A program made the position numbers and the translations under genes. 64,000 nucleotides of DNA, from positions 21,232,001 through 21,296,000 of the forward strand of contig NW_024464918.1 of the NCBI RefSeq assembly GCF_017591425.1, given 5' to 3'. Below, piece after piece: positions 34,081 through 46,427 of this stretch. Origin of the DNA: Ochotona curzoniae. Its lineage: Eukaryota; Chordata; Mammalia; Lagomorpha; Ochotonidae. The notes beneath the pieces were generated by a model. The model had not been told where the DNA came from. It did no database searches and saw only the letters and a list, made by a program, of their open reading frames with translations. Within the stretch, counting starts at the first letter, position 1; every line of letters begins with the position of its first letter.

Positions 34081-35326
34081 GAGGGGGTGGACTCACCTGG
34101 GTGGAGATAAAGGCCAGAGCCCAGAACCAACAGAGAGGTGGGCCTCTGCAGGAAAGTGGAAATGAGAGCAATACCAAGCAGGGCTTTAAATCCAGCAACA
34201 GATCGTAATCAATGGGTATACTGGCCTTCTCCTATAGCTGAGAAACACGTGTTCATAACACTTTGGTAAAAAGGATTTCTGAGCCCAAACACTTAAATGG
34301 AAGAACATCTTATACGAAGGCAGATAAATGAATACCAAAACTCAAGTTAACCAAACACTAACAAATACAAATCCTGCTCTAAGCACACCTGAGAGGACTG
34401 GGCACTGCCATTTGTAATTTCTCAGTGAGCTTTCCTCCTACCCTCACCTAAATCATGAAATGCCTCAGCTCTTCAAAAAACATTTTTCATTTATGAAAAG
34501 ATAAGCACTTTTGTCTTGGGCTCAGCTCAGTCCCACTGTTGTAAAGAACTAATTAACTTCCTGTGCCACTGATGACAGATTATCCAACAGGAGCCATTAC
34601 TATCCAGTCTCAGAGTGGCAACCTTGTCTCTGCTTCTACAGCATAGAAGAGTCCACTGGAAATATGTGAGCCTCGTCACGGGCTCAGAGTTGTTCATTAC
34701 CCAGAGCTTCTTCGATTAACCAGCGTGCACAGGTGTTGAATTTGTCACAGGAAGTGGATTTATGCTCTTACTCCCTCCACTTACCATTGGCTAGTTAGGT
34801 AGGGAAGAGCTGACAAAGTTCTGATAGCATGAAGACCTGGGCAGAAATAACCTAAGTACTTCTCCATCTCAGAAATAGATTACATTTCCTCACTAAATGA
34901 TTCCGGTTGCATCTTCTATAGCACCAAGGCACTTAAAAAAAATCTGTGGGAAATAGAATTAAATATATTTTAGTGCAAGAAATCTTGAAATCCATGTATA
35001 TGAAGGGAACCCATACGTTTTATGGAAAATGCAATGAGGGAAAAAAAAAACACAGGTTCACATTTTGCACCAAAATATCCCTAAATTCAGCTTGTCCATG
35101 AATGATAAGCATCCTAACATATATATTTAAAACAAAAGACTTGAAAATTAAAGACAAAAATTAATTCATCCAATTCGCAATCAATCTGCTTAAAGAAGGT
35201 ATAAAGACCGAGAGGACATGAGTGGTAAGTATCCACCCATCGCCATGACAACGAGTGTCCCGACAGGCTGCGAGCCTCCTGGCCCGACCCAGCCGAGGCT
35301 ATAGATGGGCAAATACACTTGGTATC

Positions 35327-35575
35327 ATTCTACCGTTTGTTTTTAAGAAATTTGAGCTCTCCAGCTACAGAGACGGAACTGTTTGAGCTGCTTTTGAGGC
35401 AACACCTAGAAAGATTGTTCCCCCGGGTGCTTCTTGACCAGTAGATAAGGAACCTGACTGGAACAGAGAGTCCAAGCAGTGCCAGGTTAAGCAGGAAAAC
35501 GCTGACCCAGCAGCTCCCCATTTTCAAAATGGGAAGTACATGAATGCAAGACAGGAGGCCCAAGGTGCTGCAAAT
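35327..35575 (-). other. Candidate exon of unknown gene (unproven)
   Basis: On the minus strand a pyrimidine-rich run ending TCTTCAATCTCTGTAG forms a good-looking 3' splice acceptor, with the first exonic base at 35575. From the base after the AG the frame is open for about 80 codons, to a TAG at about 35327-35329. The conceptual peptide contains a hydrophobic stretch (WVSVFLLNLALLGL...) followed by a basic, serine-rich tail. I do not recognise it as any known protein family. There is no ATG upstream of codon 19 of this stretch and no neighbouring exon I can pair it with. A chance open frame is the more likely explanation. Confidence 0.15.
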
Positions 35576-35881
35576 CTACAGAGATTGAAGAAAGAAAATA
35601 ATGCTGTGAGCCCAACTGGCTGAGGCAGCCACACAGTCATCACAAACCTTCCAAAGCAACCAGACAGAAAACACGCAGGACAGTAAAACATCAAGTGAAC
35701 GAGCAGGGTCCTCGAACCCCAAGCCTGATGTTTGCAGCCCAGTGACTTCTAGTCATTTAAACTGACTGTTGGAAAACTGAGCCCTGAAGGCACAGCCTGG
35801 GGCCTGCAGGAAACCAGATGGAATGCCGAATGCCGGCCTGGTGGAGTTAGGCTCCCGTCATAAGCCACAGGTGAAAAGGAC

Positions 35882-36195
35882 AAGTGCGTGGCCAAGCAAC
35901 CAGGTCTGGACCTGGAGGGCTAGGACTCAAGTCCCAACTCTAACTCCCACACCAGCTTCCTAGTAATGCAGGCCCTGGGAGGCAACAGGGATGACTTGAA
36001 GAACTGGTTCCGGCCACTGACCTGGGAGGCCTACACTGCACCCCAGCTGCTGACCTTGGCCCTGGCCCTGGCCCTGGCCCTGGCCCTGGCCCAGCCACTG
36101 TGCATATCTGGGAAGTGAACCAGCAGGTGGCAATTCTTCCTATCTGGTTATACCCGTCTGTACCTCTCAAATGAGTAAATAATGTCATTGTAGAA
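35882..36195 (+). mobile_element. C repeat, old, with hexamer expansion
   Basis: 'ctaggactcaagtcccaactctaactcccacaccagcttcctagtaatgcaggccctgggaggcaacaggg', then a CCTGGC expansion, then 'gggaagtgaaccagcaggtggcaattcttcc' and 'cctctcaaatgagtaaataatg'. Confidence 0.75.
36055..36092. repeat. (CCTGGC)n hexanucleotide repeat
   Basis: Five to six perfect tandem units, evidently expanded from the C repeat's own 'ggcccagccctggc' segment. On the minus strand it reads as a Gly-Pro dipeptide run. Confidence 0.95.
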
Positions 36196-36271
36196 AACTA
36201 TTCAACAGTACTCTGAAGAAAATGAAACAAAGGATGGCAAGGAAGTATAACTTAGGGGGTATGAATGATAA

Positions 36272-36584
36272 ATTTTTTTTAAGATTTATTTTATTTTTTA
36301 TTGCAAGTCAGATATACAGAGGGGAGGAGACAGAGAGGAAGCTCTTTCAGCCAATAATTCACTCCCCAAGTGATCGCAACAGCCAGAGCTGAGCTGATCC
36401 AAAGCCAGGAGCCTGCAGCTTCATCAGGGTACCAAAACTTTGGGCCATCCTTGACTGCTTTCCTAGGCCACAAGCAGGGAGCTGGATGGGAAACAGGGCT
36501 GCTGGAATTAGAATCGGTGCCCTATATGAGATCTCGAGGCATTCAAGGCAAGGACTTTAGCCGCTAGGCTACTGCACCAGGTCC
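36272..36584 (-). mobile_element. C repeat, antisense
   Basis: 'aagatttattttattttttattgcaagtcagatatacagagg', 'attcactccccaagtgatcgcaacagccagagctgagctgatccaaagcc', 'gccctatatgagatctcg', ending 'ccgctaggctactgcaccaggtcc'. Confidence 0.9.
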
Positions 36585-37437
36585 ATGTTAAGTGTTTTTA
36601 ATCAGAGACATGGACCAAATGGAAAGGGTGGAAAGGGCCAAATTCTGCACTCACAGTGGTTACAGATGAACTTTCAAACATGTAAGGAAGTATACATATA
36701 CAGTCTCGTAATCTTTATATGGCATAACAAAATATAGAAAATATACAGTTATTAAAACAAAAGAAACATATTTAAAACAAATGATACAGCAAGCAACAAG
36801 GCAGATAATATGTGGATAGGGAGAAATCATAAAACAGACGAAGACAGCTGAATGAGTCAAGGTAATTTCATTCATCGTAATTGACATTGCAAAACAGGAA
36901 GCTGGTGACAGGGCAGGTCCCTCAGCTGGGAAACCCTGCTCCTTCTTCACATCAAGAGAGAAAGCACTGACACCTGAAGAGCTGGCGAGCTGGCACTTGC
37001 TGCCGTCCTCTGGAAACTAAAATCTGCCAGGAGCTTAGCAGCAGTGGGCTCGTGCATCTGGCCTTGCCACCAGGTAGGCTCTCCAGCACAGGCGCTCTTC
37101 CACTGCCCAGCCTCGCACAACCACAGCCCAGTCCTAGCCCACTACATGGCAAATTCTTCTAGGGCAGCAGCTACGCTTCATGTAGTGCATATTTATTTCA
37201 TTCTCTGGCACAGCATTAACCGTGGAATACAGGTGGAATAAAAACATGCTTCCTGGACCACTGAATCATGACGTGACTGTTATGGCAAACCTGAGGCAGG
37301 ACAACACTCCTATATTGCCAGGGAGTACATCGCTTATGGCGAAATCAGGAGTCCTTTCAGAAGAACAGAGGCTGGGTAGAGCAGAACCCCAATGAAGAAA
37401 AAGAAATGAAGAAGCCACACACCTCTCATTATACTCT
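36585..37437. other. Unique non-coding sequence
   Basis: AT-rich first half, GC-richer second half, no repeat recognised. Confidence 0.4.
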
Positions 37438-37762
37438 CTTAAAGATTTATTTATTTTTATTGGAAAGGCATATCAGATTTATGAAAAAAAACAAAGAGGA
37501 AGACCTTCCATCTTCTGCTTAACTCCCAAAGTAGCTGCAATAGCTGGAGCTGAGCAGATCCAAAGTGAGGAGCCAGGAGCCTCTTCCTGGTCTCTCACAT
37601 GTGTGTTGGATGACAAGGCTTTGGGCCATCCTTGACTGCTTTCCCAGGCCATAAGCAGGGAGCTGGATGGGAGGTAGAGTACCTAGAACATGAACTGGCA
37701 CCCATATGGGATCTTGATGTCTGCAAGGTGAGGATTTAGCCATTGAGCCACCATGCTGGACC
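37438..37762 (-). mobile_element. C repeat, antisense
   Basis: Full-length: 'aaagatttatttatttttattggaaaggcatatcagattt', 'gctgagcagatccaaagtgaggagccaggagcctcttcctggtctc', 'catgaactggcacccatatgggatc', ending 'ccattgagccaccatgctggacc'. Confidence 0.9.
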
Positions 37763-37899
37763 CTCCCTAATTACATTTTTAACATGGATTTGGGCTCACA
37801 GCTGGTAACAAGACAAGAATGGTGGCGTGGGCATCCACCCATGAGAAGAGCGTGCAATTCATCATGGGTGTCAGTACCAAATTTCCTTCTAAGAGTAAC

Positions 37900-38122
37900 A
37901 TCTACACGTCTTTAGCAAGTGTCGGATGATGTGCCAAAGCATCCTTCCAAGGTCTTTAGATACATAATTCGATTGAAAACTCATCAGCAGCCTTGTGAGA
38001 TAAATGCTGCTGTCACCTTGATTTGAAGAAGCATGAAGATATGGAATACATGGCTCAATGTCTGATAAATGAAATGAATCACAGGATTTGAACCCAAGCC
38101 CTCTCATCCAGGGCCATTATAA
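37900..38122 (-). mobile_element. MIR, antisense, nearly full length
   Basis: 'agaatctcatcagcagccttgtgagataaatgctgctgtcacc'-type block (37970-38010), 'gaagaagcatgaagatatggaatacatggctcaatgtctg' and 'atcacaggatttgaacccaagccctctcatccagggccat' follow the antisense MIR consensus through to the tRNA-like head. Confidence 0.75.
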
Positions 38123-40691
38123 TAATCAGTATCCGTGACTGGTGAGTTAGAGGACGTTTAGGCACTGAGATTTGCTTACCTCAACTTAGTACAAGGTGAA
38201 GGCTTAGAAGTCAGGCAGAAATATGCAGGCCAGAGCCAGGCCTTGCCCCAGGTGTCTTTGCAGGGACAACAGACATCTTTCAGAGAGAGATAATGCAAAC
38301 TTAAAACATTAAGCCAGCATCAGAATTTACAGCCAGCCAGAAATAGTCTTATCAATGTCAAGAACAAAAAATTACTACAGCCATGACCCTTCATTAACAC
38401 TGTCTTGGCGGTATTAGCCAAAACCAGCAGGCATGAGCACAAAACAGCACCATCAAAAAGAGATGCAAGTAAGATGGTGGAGGTTGACAGACTCATTAAC
38501 ACACTTGTGATTGGGCACCAGGGAAGACTCCCTGCTCAGGGCGGGCAGAATCTGAGGGGCTCTACAGCTGATCCCGCGATGACTCAGAGGGACCCCCCAG
38601 TCTGCACCCCCTCTAAGAACAGAGAATATCCTGGACACATATCAGATCTGCTACCTGACTAGCTCATCTGTCCAGAGCTGCCAAAGCAACTCCATCCTAT
38701 GTACAACATCACCCGAAACAGGTTTCCTCCTTCCTCCACCGACTTTTAATTACAGCCTTTAATACCCAAAGGGGAAAACACGGGCAGTTTTATTAGTCAC
38801 ATTTCTAGCTCCATCTGATCATAATCCTAGGTTTATTCTAGTAATAGTTCTAAAATTAGATGGCTTAATAACAATAATGAATGAATCTTTCTTCTAAATA
38901 CAGTTTAGCAATCTTAAACCGATAGGCTAAATTAAGAGCTGTAGTGCATTGTAAATTTGGAAGCTCCTCACCAAGCAATCGCACAGAACAAATCTAATCT
39001 TTCCTGCTCAGGATGAGCTGGTCCTTCCTCTCAACCCAGACCTTCCTTTTGCAGGATGCTGATTTGCAGGGACAGTGGCCAACTTCACTGCCCAAAGCCT
39101 GGCCAGGGAGGACCGTGGGTGGAAAAGAACTGGCCTCTCTTGGCCGGGCATCCTGTACGTCAAACTATTGTGTTCCGTGGTGTTTGTGTGTAAGTGTGTG
39201 TCTGTCTGGCTGGCTTGGGGTGGAGCCTGGGCCACTGCTTGAGTTGAGAGAATGCTGCTTTTATACATCTACCTGCAGACTACAAGCTGGAGCAGCAGAC
39301 AGAAGCAAAACACAAAACTGATGTTTGCTCAAGAGCAGGAAAAAGAGTGCTGGCGCCCAGCTTATGAAAAGAAGGGGAGAACAAGCACCTAGTCATGGAC
39401 TCTGGAAAGAAAAACACATTCGGAGCCCACCAAGTGAGTGAAATAGGAGGGTAATGGTATATGATTTCCAAAGCAGCCACACTTCGGTTTCTATGATCTA
39501 TGTCAGGATACATGTGTTTATGAATAGAAATAGATTCCAATGCTCACAGCAGTGAAAAGAATGCAGAGGCAGGCTCTGTGCATCTTCACAAGACAAAACT
39601 GCTGTCAACAAGAGAATCTGAATCCAACACTCCTTACTGAATGCAGTGCAATATCCCGGCTGTGCGAGAGCTGGCGTCCTGCCTGGTTGCTCAGAACAGG
39701 AAAGGGCTGAGTACTGTGAAGGTCAAGGTTGCTGTACATCAGGTGCCCTGGACACCTGGCTCACTCCCCAGCTTGCATGATGACTGTACACCCAGTGGGA
39801 AGCTTCATCAGGCAACAAGAGGCCATGGTGACGGTTGCACTCCTAGAGCCAGGAATCAGAAAAAGAGGCTGAGACAAGTTCCACCGCCTTCCCTCCTGGG
39901 GCAGCCAAGCAGGATCCCTGCCTCATCCTCTGGATCCTTGGTGAGGGCCACCAGACAGGAAGTACACAGAAGCACCTTATAAACCCAAAGCCACTGCGGC
40001 CAAGGTGATGGTGGCCACAACGAATGTGAAATCAGTAGCTTTCAAATTCCTTTTCCCACAATCCTCACAGTAAGTAAACATTCAGTTAGCTCTACTGATG
40101 GAACAGCATAAGGACTTGGGAACTGTGCAGGGTCTGGTCTATAGACCATCAGTATCAGAGTGTGTGGCCTTGGCCATATCATGGCGAACCACAGAATAAG
40201 AGGGCTTCATTAGAGGATTTCTGTGGATCCCTTCCAATTAGATATTCCCTGGTGCCATACTATCCCCAGTTCTGTCACTGTCACTATGCCTCTGGACTCT
40301 CACCTTCCCACGTGTCATCCCAAACCCAGGCTTTCCACTCCCACCTTCCTCTCTCACATCTGACCCAAGGCTGAGAGAGTAAGTTAACAAAATGGCACAA
40401 CTACAAATTGTCCTGGGCAATCCAAGAGAATCCTGCCCTTAGCGCACAAGCAGAATTGCCGGAGCACACAGTGGGAGCACAGCACAGAAGCAGGCTCAGG
40501 GACAGGGCAGACAGAAGTGTTAGACCAGAGTTGGGTTAGTGATGTGGGATACAGTGATGTGTGCTGCTTCATGCCCGTAAGCAGCTTCACACCCTGTATG
40601 AGCAGCAGCAGCAGGTGTCACTCCAGCGCAACCATTTCAGTCCAAGAAATTTCAACACGTAATACACCCCGTGTGCTCAACCAGGTGTGTT
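38123..40691. other. Unique sequence, 2.6 kb
   Basis: No repeat recognised. The interval 38720-38990 is AT-rich with TTTTAATTACAG and several TAAT-containing words and could be a conserved non-coding block; elsewhere only short open frames. Confidence 0.4.
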
Positions 40692-40768
40692 ATCACAACC
40701 CTACAAGTCAGGCAAAGATAAGACACTCCTGCCCTCAAAGAGCTTGGTGTCTAGAGCAAGTCACAGCC
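40692..40768 (+). mobile_element. LINE-2 3' fragment (probable)
   Basis: 'gcaaagataagacactcctgccctcaaagagcttggtgtctagagcaag' corresponds to the L2 'gataagacacagtccctgccctcaaggagctcacagtctag' block. Confidence 0.55.
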
Positions 40769-41202
40769 ACCGACCACTAGGTCACTAGAATGGATGCCTG
40801 TTTACGGCTGCCACAGTGTTGGCCAAGGAGCGACACCCACAGGGATGGGACCTGGGCCCAGAGGAAGACAAAAGCCCTGGCCACGGATGACGGATTTCTA
40901 AAGAGAGCAGGGACCACTCAGGCAGGGGACAATCAGGTGTGGTAGGAAGGGCCCTCCAGCCAGAAGGCCAGGAGGGCAATAACCCTGGAAGAATAGGGGT
41001 TTGGCTGGGGTGCACAGTGTGGGATTCCAGTGTGAAAAGGGGCCAAGGAGGCAGAGAGTCCAGTGGGCCATGTGGAGGACCCCAATATTCACCAAAAGAG
41101 CAGACACACAAGTGTGGTAAACTGTGGAGTGTAACCAGATTTGGATTTTGGGAAGATCCTTGGTGAGTGTGCAGAAAATGCATTTAACAAAGTCAAGGTG
41201 GG
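40769..41202. other. Unique non-coding sequence
   Basis: GC-rich, with overlapping open frames on both strands (40785-41183 minus, 40939-41166 plus) lacking any recognisable domain. Confidence 0.35.
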
Positions 41203-41506
41203 GGCCCAGCACTATGGCTTAGTGGCTAAATTCTCACCTTGCATGCACCAGGATCCCATATGGGTACTGGTCTGTGTCCCAGCTGCTCTGCTTCCCATCC
41301 AGCTCCCCGCTGTGGCCTGGAGAAGCAGTCAAGGATGGCCCAAAGCCTTGGGATCCTGCACCCATATGGAAGAACCTGGAAGAAGCTCCTGTCTCCTGGT
41401 TTCAGATTGGCTCAGCTCTGGCCATTGCAGCCACTTGGGAGTGAACTAACAGGCAGGCAGATCTTTCTCTGTGTCTCTCCTTGTCTCTGTAAAACTTAAA
41501 AAGAAG
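41203..41506 (+). mobile_element. C repeat, sense
   Basis: 'gggcccagcactatggcttagtggctaaattctcaccttgcatgcaccaggatcccatatgggtactggtctgtgtccc', 'gatggcccaaagccttgggatcctgcacc', tail shortened to 'ctctgtaaaacttaaaaag'. Confidence 0.9.
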
Positions 41507-41867
41507 AAGAAGGTGGTGGTCATGTATTAGAGGAGACCAGTGTGGAACAGGACTGTGATGCAGGGTTACAGAAGCTCATGTTGTTCATTGTACGACAGCC
41601 ACACACAGTTGTGGACAGGGGACGCAAATGGAAACATCGAGCAGGCAGCTAGACATAGAAGCAGAAAGCTGACAGTGGTCAGAGCTGACAGGGAAATGCT
41701 GAGCCAGAGCCTAGCCCAGGCTGATTGTCCAACAAGAGAGCAAAGAGGACTGGCAACCTTCAGAACCTGCTTCCTGAACCACAAAACTGCAACTGCGGCT
41801 GGTCAGAGTCCACACGGCTGATGTCGCAGGCAATCAGCAATAGTTGACATAACTGAGAAAACATAGC

Positions 41868-42165
41868 AGCAGGCTAAGCAGCGGCATAGGAGGCCTACAA
41901 CCCAGACCAAAGTACCTGGGTTTAAGCCCTACTGCTCCACTTCCTCATTCCTCCTGGGAGGTCACGGATGAGGAATTCCTGCTGTGCACCTGGGAGACCC
42001 AGATGATGCTCTTGGCTCCTGGCTTCAGCCTAGCCCAGCTCTGGTTATTGCAGGCAATGGACAAGAGAGCCTGAGGATGGAAGTTCTCTCCTTCCTATTT
42101 CATCTCTGTCTCTGTCACTCTGTATTGTAACTAGCTGGGAAGTTGAAAATTAACAAATATTTTAA
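41868..42165 (+). mobile_element. C repeat, old
   Basis: 'gtacctgggtttaagccctactgctccacttcc', 'cctgggagacccagatgatgctcttggctcctggcttcagcctagcccagctctggttattgcagg' and a TCTCTGTCTCTGTC tail region. Confidence 0.8.
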
Positions 42166-42697
42166 AATGTAGAAATGTCACTTGTTGAGAAATTTGTGAA
42201 ATGATCTAATTATTTTCTTGGAGAAGAAGGAATTTCAGACAGAGTGAAATTAGATATAAATTAGATAATAATACTATGCGTTAGATATTATTGCCAGGTG
42301 ATAGAGTTTGTGTCCTCTGATCATTTCTAAATTTTGAGCAATGGAAACGATTTGTTCCCACAGAGAATAAAAATTAAAACACTGTTTCAATTACATAACT
42401 GAACTTTCCCAAGGGTAAAGCTAGAGCTGAGGAAGTGACCCAAGCCAGTGACCCAGGCCCAGCAGCTGTTGGCGAGGCCAGCTCGTGTTTCCAGGTCTCT
42501 GTGGGCCCAGAGAGGTGAACCACTGGGAATGAGCCCAGAGGGATGTTTTGGTCTAAACCGACCTGGCTGTGTCACACGACACTTGTGACCTGAGACCCAG
42601 TGTCTAAAGCTTTCCAGAAAGCATTTCTACAGCACAGGTGCCTGAGAAATGCATGCCCAATTGCCTACACACATCTCTGCCTGATTCTTCCTTTTTC
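42166..42697. other. Unique non-coding sequence
   Basis: AT-rich then GC-rich, nothing recognised. Confidence 0.35.
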
Positions 42698-42978
42698 TTT
42701 TTAAACATGTATTCATCTGTTTGTAAAGCAGAGTTGCAGAGAGAGAGAGAGAGGGACAGAGAGAGAGAGTGTCCATCTGCTGGTTCATTCCCCAAGTCAG
42801 GGACATACCCGTGTGGGCACAGAGATCCAAACCCTTGGCCCTCTTCCATTGCCTTCCCAGGCTCATTACCAGGGAGCTGGACTGGAAGTAGACCAGCTGC
42901 CAGGACTCAAACCAGCATGCATATGGCATGCTGGCACTGTAGACAGCAGCTTTACATACTACACTACAGCACTGGTTT
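42698..42978 (-). mobile_element. C repeat, antisense
   Basis: 'aaacatgtattcatctgtttgtaaagcagagttgcagagagagagagagaggg', 'catctgctggttcattccccaagtcaggg', 'ggactcaaaccagcatgcatatggcatgctggc', 'agcagctttacatactacactacagcactgg'. Confidence 0.9.
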
Positions 42979-43447
42979 CTGTGGTTCTTCCTGCTGTGAC
43001 CCTAGTGTTAGGAATGGACCTTGCTACACGGTGGTATTCCAGAATTATGAATGAGTAGATCTGAATGTCATGATATGGCTTCTTGGAGACAAGTTTCTCA
43101 GAAAAATAAAGAGCAGGACTCCTAGTGAAGAGTCAGAATAGGGGTGTGGGATGGACAAGACTCACCCCTCGGGAATGAAGCCTGGACACACCTGAGCAAG
43201 GAGAGGTCCACGGGTTCCCAAAGAGGTGGACTCAAGAGACCCAGTCCTGGCTCACCCACTCAGTGCACCTGCAAGAATCCCCTGGGAACCTCTGCTAGAA
43301 GACAGGAATCACCATAGTACTCACCTTGCGGGACTGAAGCAAGGCTCACACTATCCTGAAAGAGGGTATGGCAAGGTTTCTACATGGAAAGGCAGAATCC
43401 GCCGCCTCAGAGGGCGTCAAGACTTTGGCCGTGGGTCACCTTCGTGG

Positions 43448-43772
43448 GGAAGATTTATTTATCTATTTGCAAGGGAGAGTGACAGAGAGAAACAGAAAGA
43501 CACAGAATCAGAGAGAGAGAATGAACCTTCCTTCTGTTGGTTAACTCCCCAGATAGCCATGACAACAAAGGCTGTCCTGAGCCAGAGCCAGAAGCCTGGC
43601 AGACAGGCTACCATGGTCACCCCTACAAATGGGAGTATTTGAGCCATCTTCCAGGGGTTTCCAAGATGAACTAGGAGAAAGCTGGATCAGAAGCAGCCAG
43701 GATTCTAACAAGCACTCCAACATGGGACGCTAACATTACAAGTGGTGGCTAAACCTCACTGTTACAACATCT
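43448..43772 (-). mobile_element. C repeat, antisense, old
   Basis: 'agatttatttatctatttgcaagggagagtgacagagagaaacagaaagac', 'ttctgttggttaactccccagatagcc', 'gtggtggctaaacctcactgttacaac'. Confidence 0.85.
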
Positions 43773-46309
43773 ACACGGACTGAAGATCACCTCAAACTGC
43801 ACATGTTCAGCGTCAACAGCTGCACGGACGCGTCTCTGTCCTCCCTGTACTGGCCTAAAAGCAGAACACACATTTGTAAAGGTGTCCATCCTACCCATGC
43901 ACTGGGAGAGACACGAGCGAACTGCTGATGACCACTTGGGATGCTTAGCCAGAGGCGGCAGCAGAGGAAGGAGTAAGACACACGGCAGCACTCTGCTCTG
44001 GCCACGGTCTGCATGCCTAGCGGCACAACATCCTGCCTGGCCCTGTCTCCCATGCCTCTCTGAGATGGCATTGCTCCTTTGTTTGCTCTGGAAGGCTGCA
44101 TCCTAACCACCCTGGACTTGCTCTACCAAACCAAGGATGGGAAATGCAAACCAGCCTCGATGCCAGGGCCCAACGCACAGGCACCAAACTCAGGGGGCTG
44201 GGCCTTGCATTCCCACGCTGAAGAAACTAATACCATGCCATTTGCAATTCTGCTTAATGAATGAACTTTATAATGTCACTTTGAATATCCTGTTTTTCTC
44301 TACGAATTTGTAAAAATTCTTCATATCATCTTAGCATGGTAAGTAACCAATTTATGTCAAATTATCAGGATTTCATGTCCACTTCATAACTACTGTAATT
44401 CAAGGTGGTTCCATGATGACATCGCCGTGGCAGAGCCCATAAGCTCCATCTCTGAGCTCTCGTTGCCCACCGAGTTTAGCACAGGCCTCCCCAAGCATCT
44501 CATGTGACAGAAGTGACCATCAGCCATTCGGAGATGATTATGCTATAAATGAGATTGCAAAGGTGTGTACATATATGTGCTATTCTGTGCATATCATGAT
44601 GTTCAACGTCAGGCAACAGAAAAAAACATTAGGACAATAGACATTTGTGATCAGACCAATTATTAATTTTTTTTTTACAAAAATATCATCAGTGATGGAC
44701 ATCTTAGTTTCTTTGTTTTTCTAGATCAAAGTGCTCACTAACAGTAACTTCTTGAAACTCCCCCAAAGACACTTGTGAATCTGACCTCAACACATACAGC
44801 TGAAAGTCCTTGACTGCCGGCCTTTGTTTTTCCTCTTTTTCAAGGGAGCTTCAAAGTCAGGAGCCGGTGGCCTTGGCTGAGCCCTGCTTCGAAGAGTCAA
44901 AAGGAGGCAAGTCAGTTAGAAACAGGATAGGATGCAACCTTTCAGCCGAGATGGCCACTGAGCCCTCTGCACGCTTGGAGCCACACTCCATCTTCCTTAA
45001 CTGCAGTGAGGAGATGACATCACAGCGCTCAGGAAGAGTTGTGGCTCTCCCTGACCACGCCTCCAAACACACACGGACACACTGGTGGAAGAGATCAAAG
45101 CCACAGCCTATGGCACACACTCGGATTCCACCCTTTAAAAAGTCAGTGTCTGTGCCCAGCTTCTGCTGTACCAGCCCTGACCAGCAGACGCTTACAGCCT
45201 GCAGGAAAGACACAGTGGGGGAAGGCAGATCAGAAGGCACCCCCACAACATGGCATTTTGGAGACAGCCATCTAACATAATGGTGGGGGGAAGAGAACTT
45301 TTTTAATAAGCTGAAAATATTCAAATCAAGAAAAGTCAACACTGCAGACACACTGTTTCCATTTCCATTTGCTCTACTCCCAGAGCACTGAAATTCAAAG
45401 TTTACTCACTGTTTTCAACAACCCCTGCTTCCCTCCGTGGTCTGAGCAGGGCCATGAGGCGCTCCTGCTTGTACAGGTATGGTTGGTCTTACACGACATT
45501 TTCTTTGCTCTGTGCCTAAGATTGCAACGACTGCTTATGCCCTAGTAAAATGTGGACTCCCCACCCCCACCAATGGCAGTCAATGCTTATGACTGTGCAC
45601 AGAAAGCTCCACACTGTCCCCAGCCTCCCACTGCAGGTGTGCTGCAGGCAGTGACCTGACCCACCATGCTGCATGGATGGGCTGCGTCAAGCTGTGCCAG
45701 GGCCTGGGAGAGGCACCTGTCTCAGCAAGCAACGCCTCTGATATCTAAGAACAGCAAATGCTCCTGAGGTGACAGAGCTCACCCAGGCTGGCTGCGAGAA
45801 ACCTGCTCCCAGGGGACAGTGTCCACACAGGTGCACCCCTCCCACTGGACCTGAGACTGCATGCTGTCCATCCCAGCCAAGAGCTTGCCTAGCGAGATCT
45901 TCTTGGTCATCCCATCACCTAACTACAAAATCAGAAGCAACCCAATCTCGTTTCCCACACTCACGTGCCAACTTAGCCTGGTGCATTCCAGTGGGTTGTG
46001 TGGTCTCTGTATATATAGCAGAAGTGTGAAAATAAGAACAAAGACTTGTGTTCTCTCGGATGGATCTCCTTAGCAGAGCACTGGGGAAGGAGTCTAGGAA
46101 GCTGAGCCAGTGTCCCGAGGACCTGATGAGGTGGCTGCTCAGCTCAGGGGTAGGTCTTACTACCTCCCGGTGAGGAAGCAGTCCCCTGGCTGACAAGAGG
46201 AGCAAGTGCGCCAGGCAAGGGCGTATGACAAAGAAACAGAGAAACCCAAGGGAACAGTATGAAGGGAAAAGGAAAAGCCAAGAGGAGCCTGCTCTGATGC
46301 CAATATCCC
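43773..46309. other. Unique sequence, 2.5 kb
   Basis: No repeat recognised with confidence. Opposed open frames of 156 and 164 codons at 44810-45280 (plus) and 44857-45351 (minus) overlap and resemble no family. 45990-46060 carries a TATATATAG motif followed by 'aaaataagaac', LTR-like in look but without definable ends. Confidence 0.4.
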
Positions 46310-46427
46310 AACAGAAACCAGTTTGTATCCTGGCTGCTCCCCTTCTGGTCCAGCCCCGTGCTAATGGCCTGGACCCCTGCTATCCATGTGGGAGTCCTGA
46401 AGGTAGCTCCTAGTTTCTTCCTTTTTT
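46310..46427 (+). mobile_element. Old C repeat, left piece (split by another C repeat)
   Basis: 'tttgtatcctggctgctccccttctggtccagccccgtgctaatggcctgg' and 'ccatgtgggagtcctgaaggtagctcc' break off where an antisense C repeat begins. The same element resumes at about 46756. Confidence 0.75.

Larger units (their letters stand above)
33307..35881. other. Unique sequence, 2.6 kb
   Basis: No transposable element recognised over about 2.6 kb. It contains the motif cluster at 33900-34100 and the minus-strand candidate exon at 35327-35575, both listed separately. The interval 34500-34640 also has an AACTAATTAACTT homeodomain-type core. Confidence 0.45.

Noticed and set aside
35260..35300. Short GC-rich stretch suggesting a CpG island or promoter
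   Set aside because: Far too short and too few CpGs; no supporting promoter motifs.
44810..45351. Opposed open frames of 156 (plus) and 164 (minus) codons
   Set aside because: They overlap almost completely on opposite strands, which points to a stop-poor base composition; neither resembles a known protein.
45480..46230. Possible further LTR (TATATATAG then AAATAAGAAC)
   Set aside because: No definable TG/CA ends, no CCAAT-TATA-polyadenylation order and no related copy in the window.
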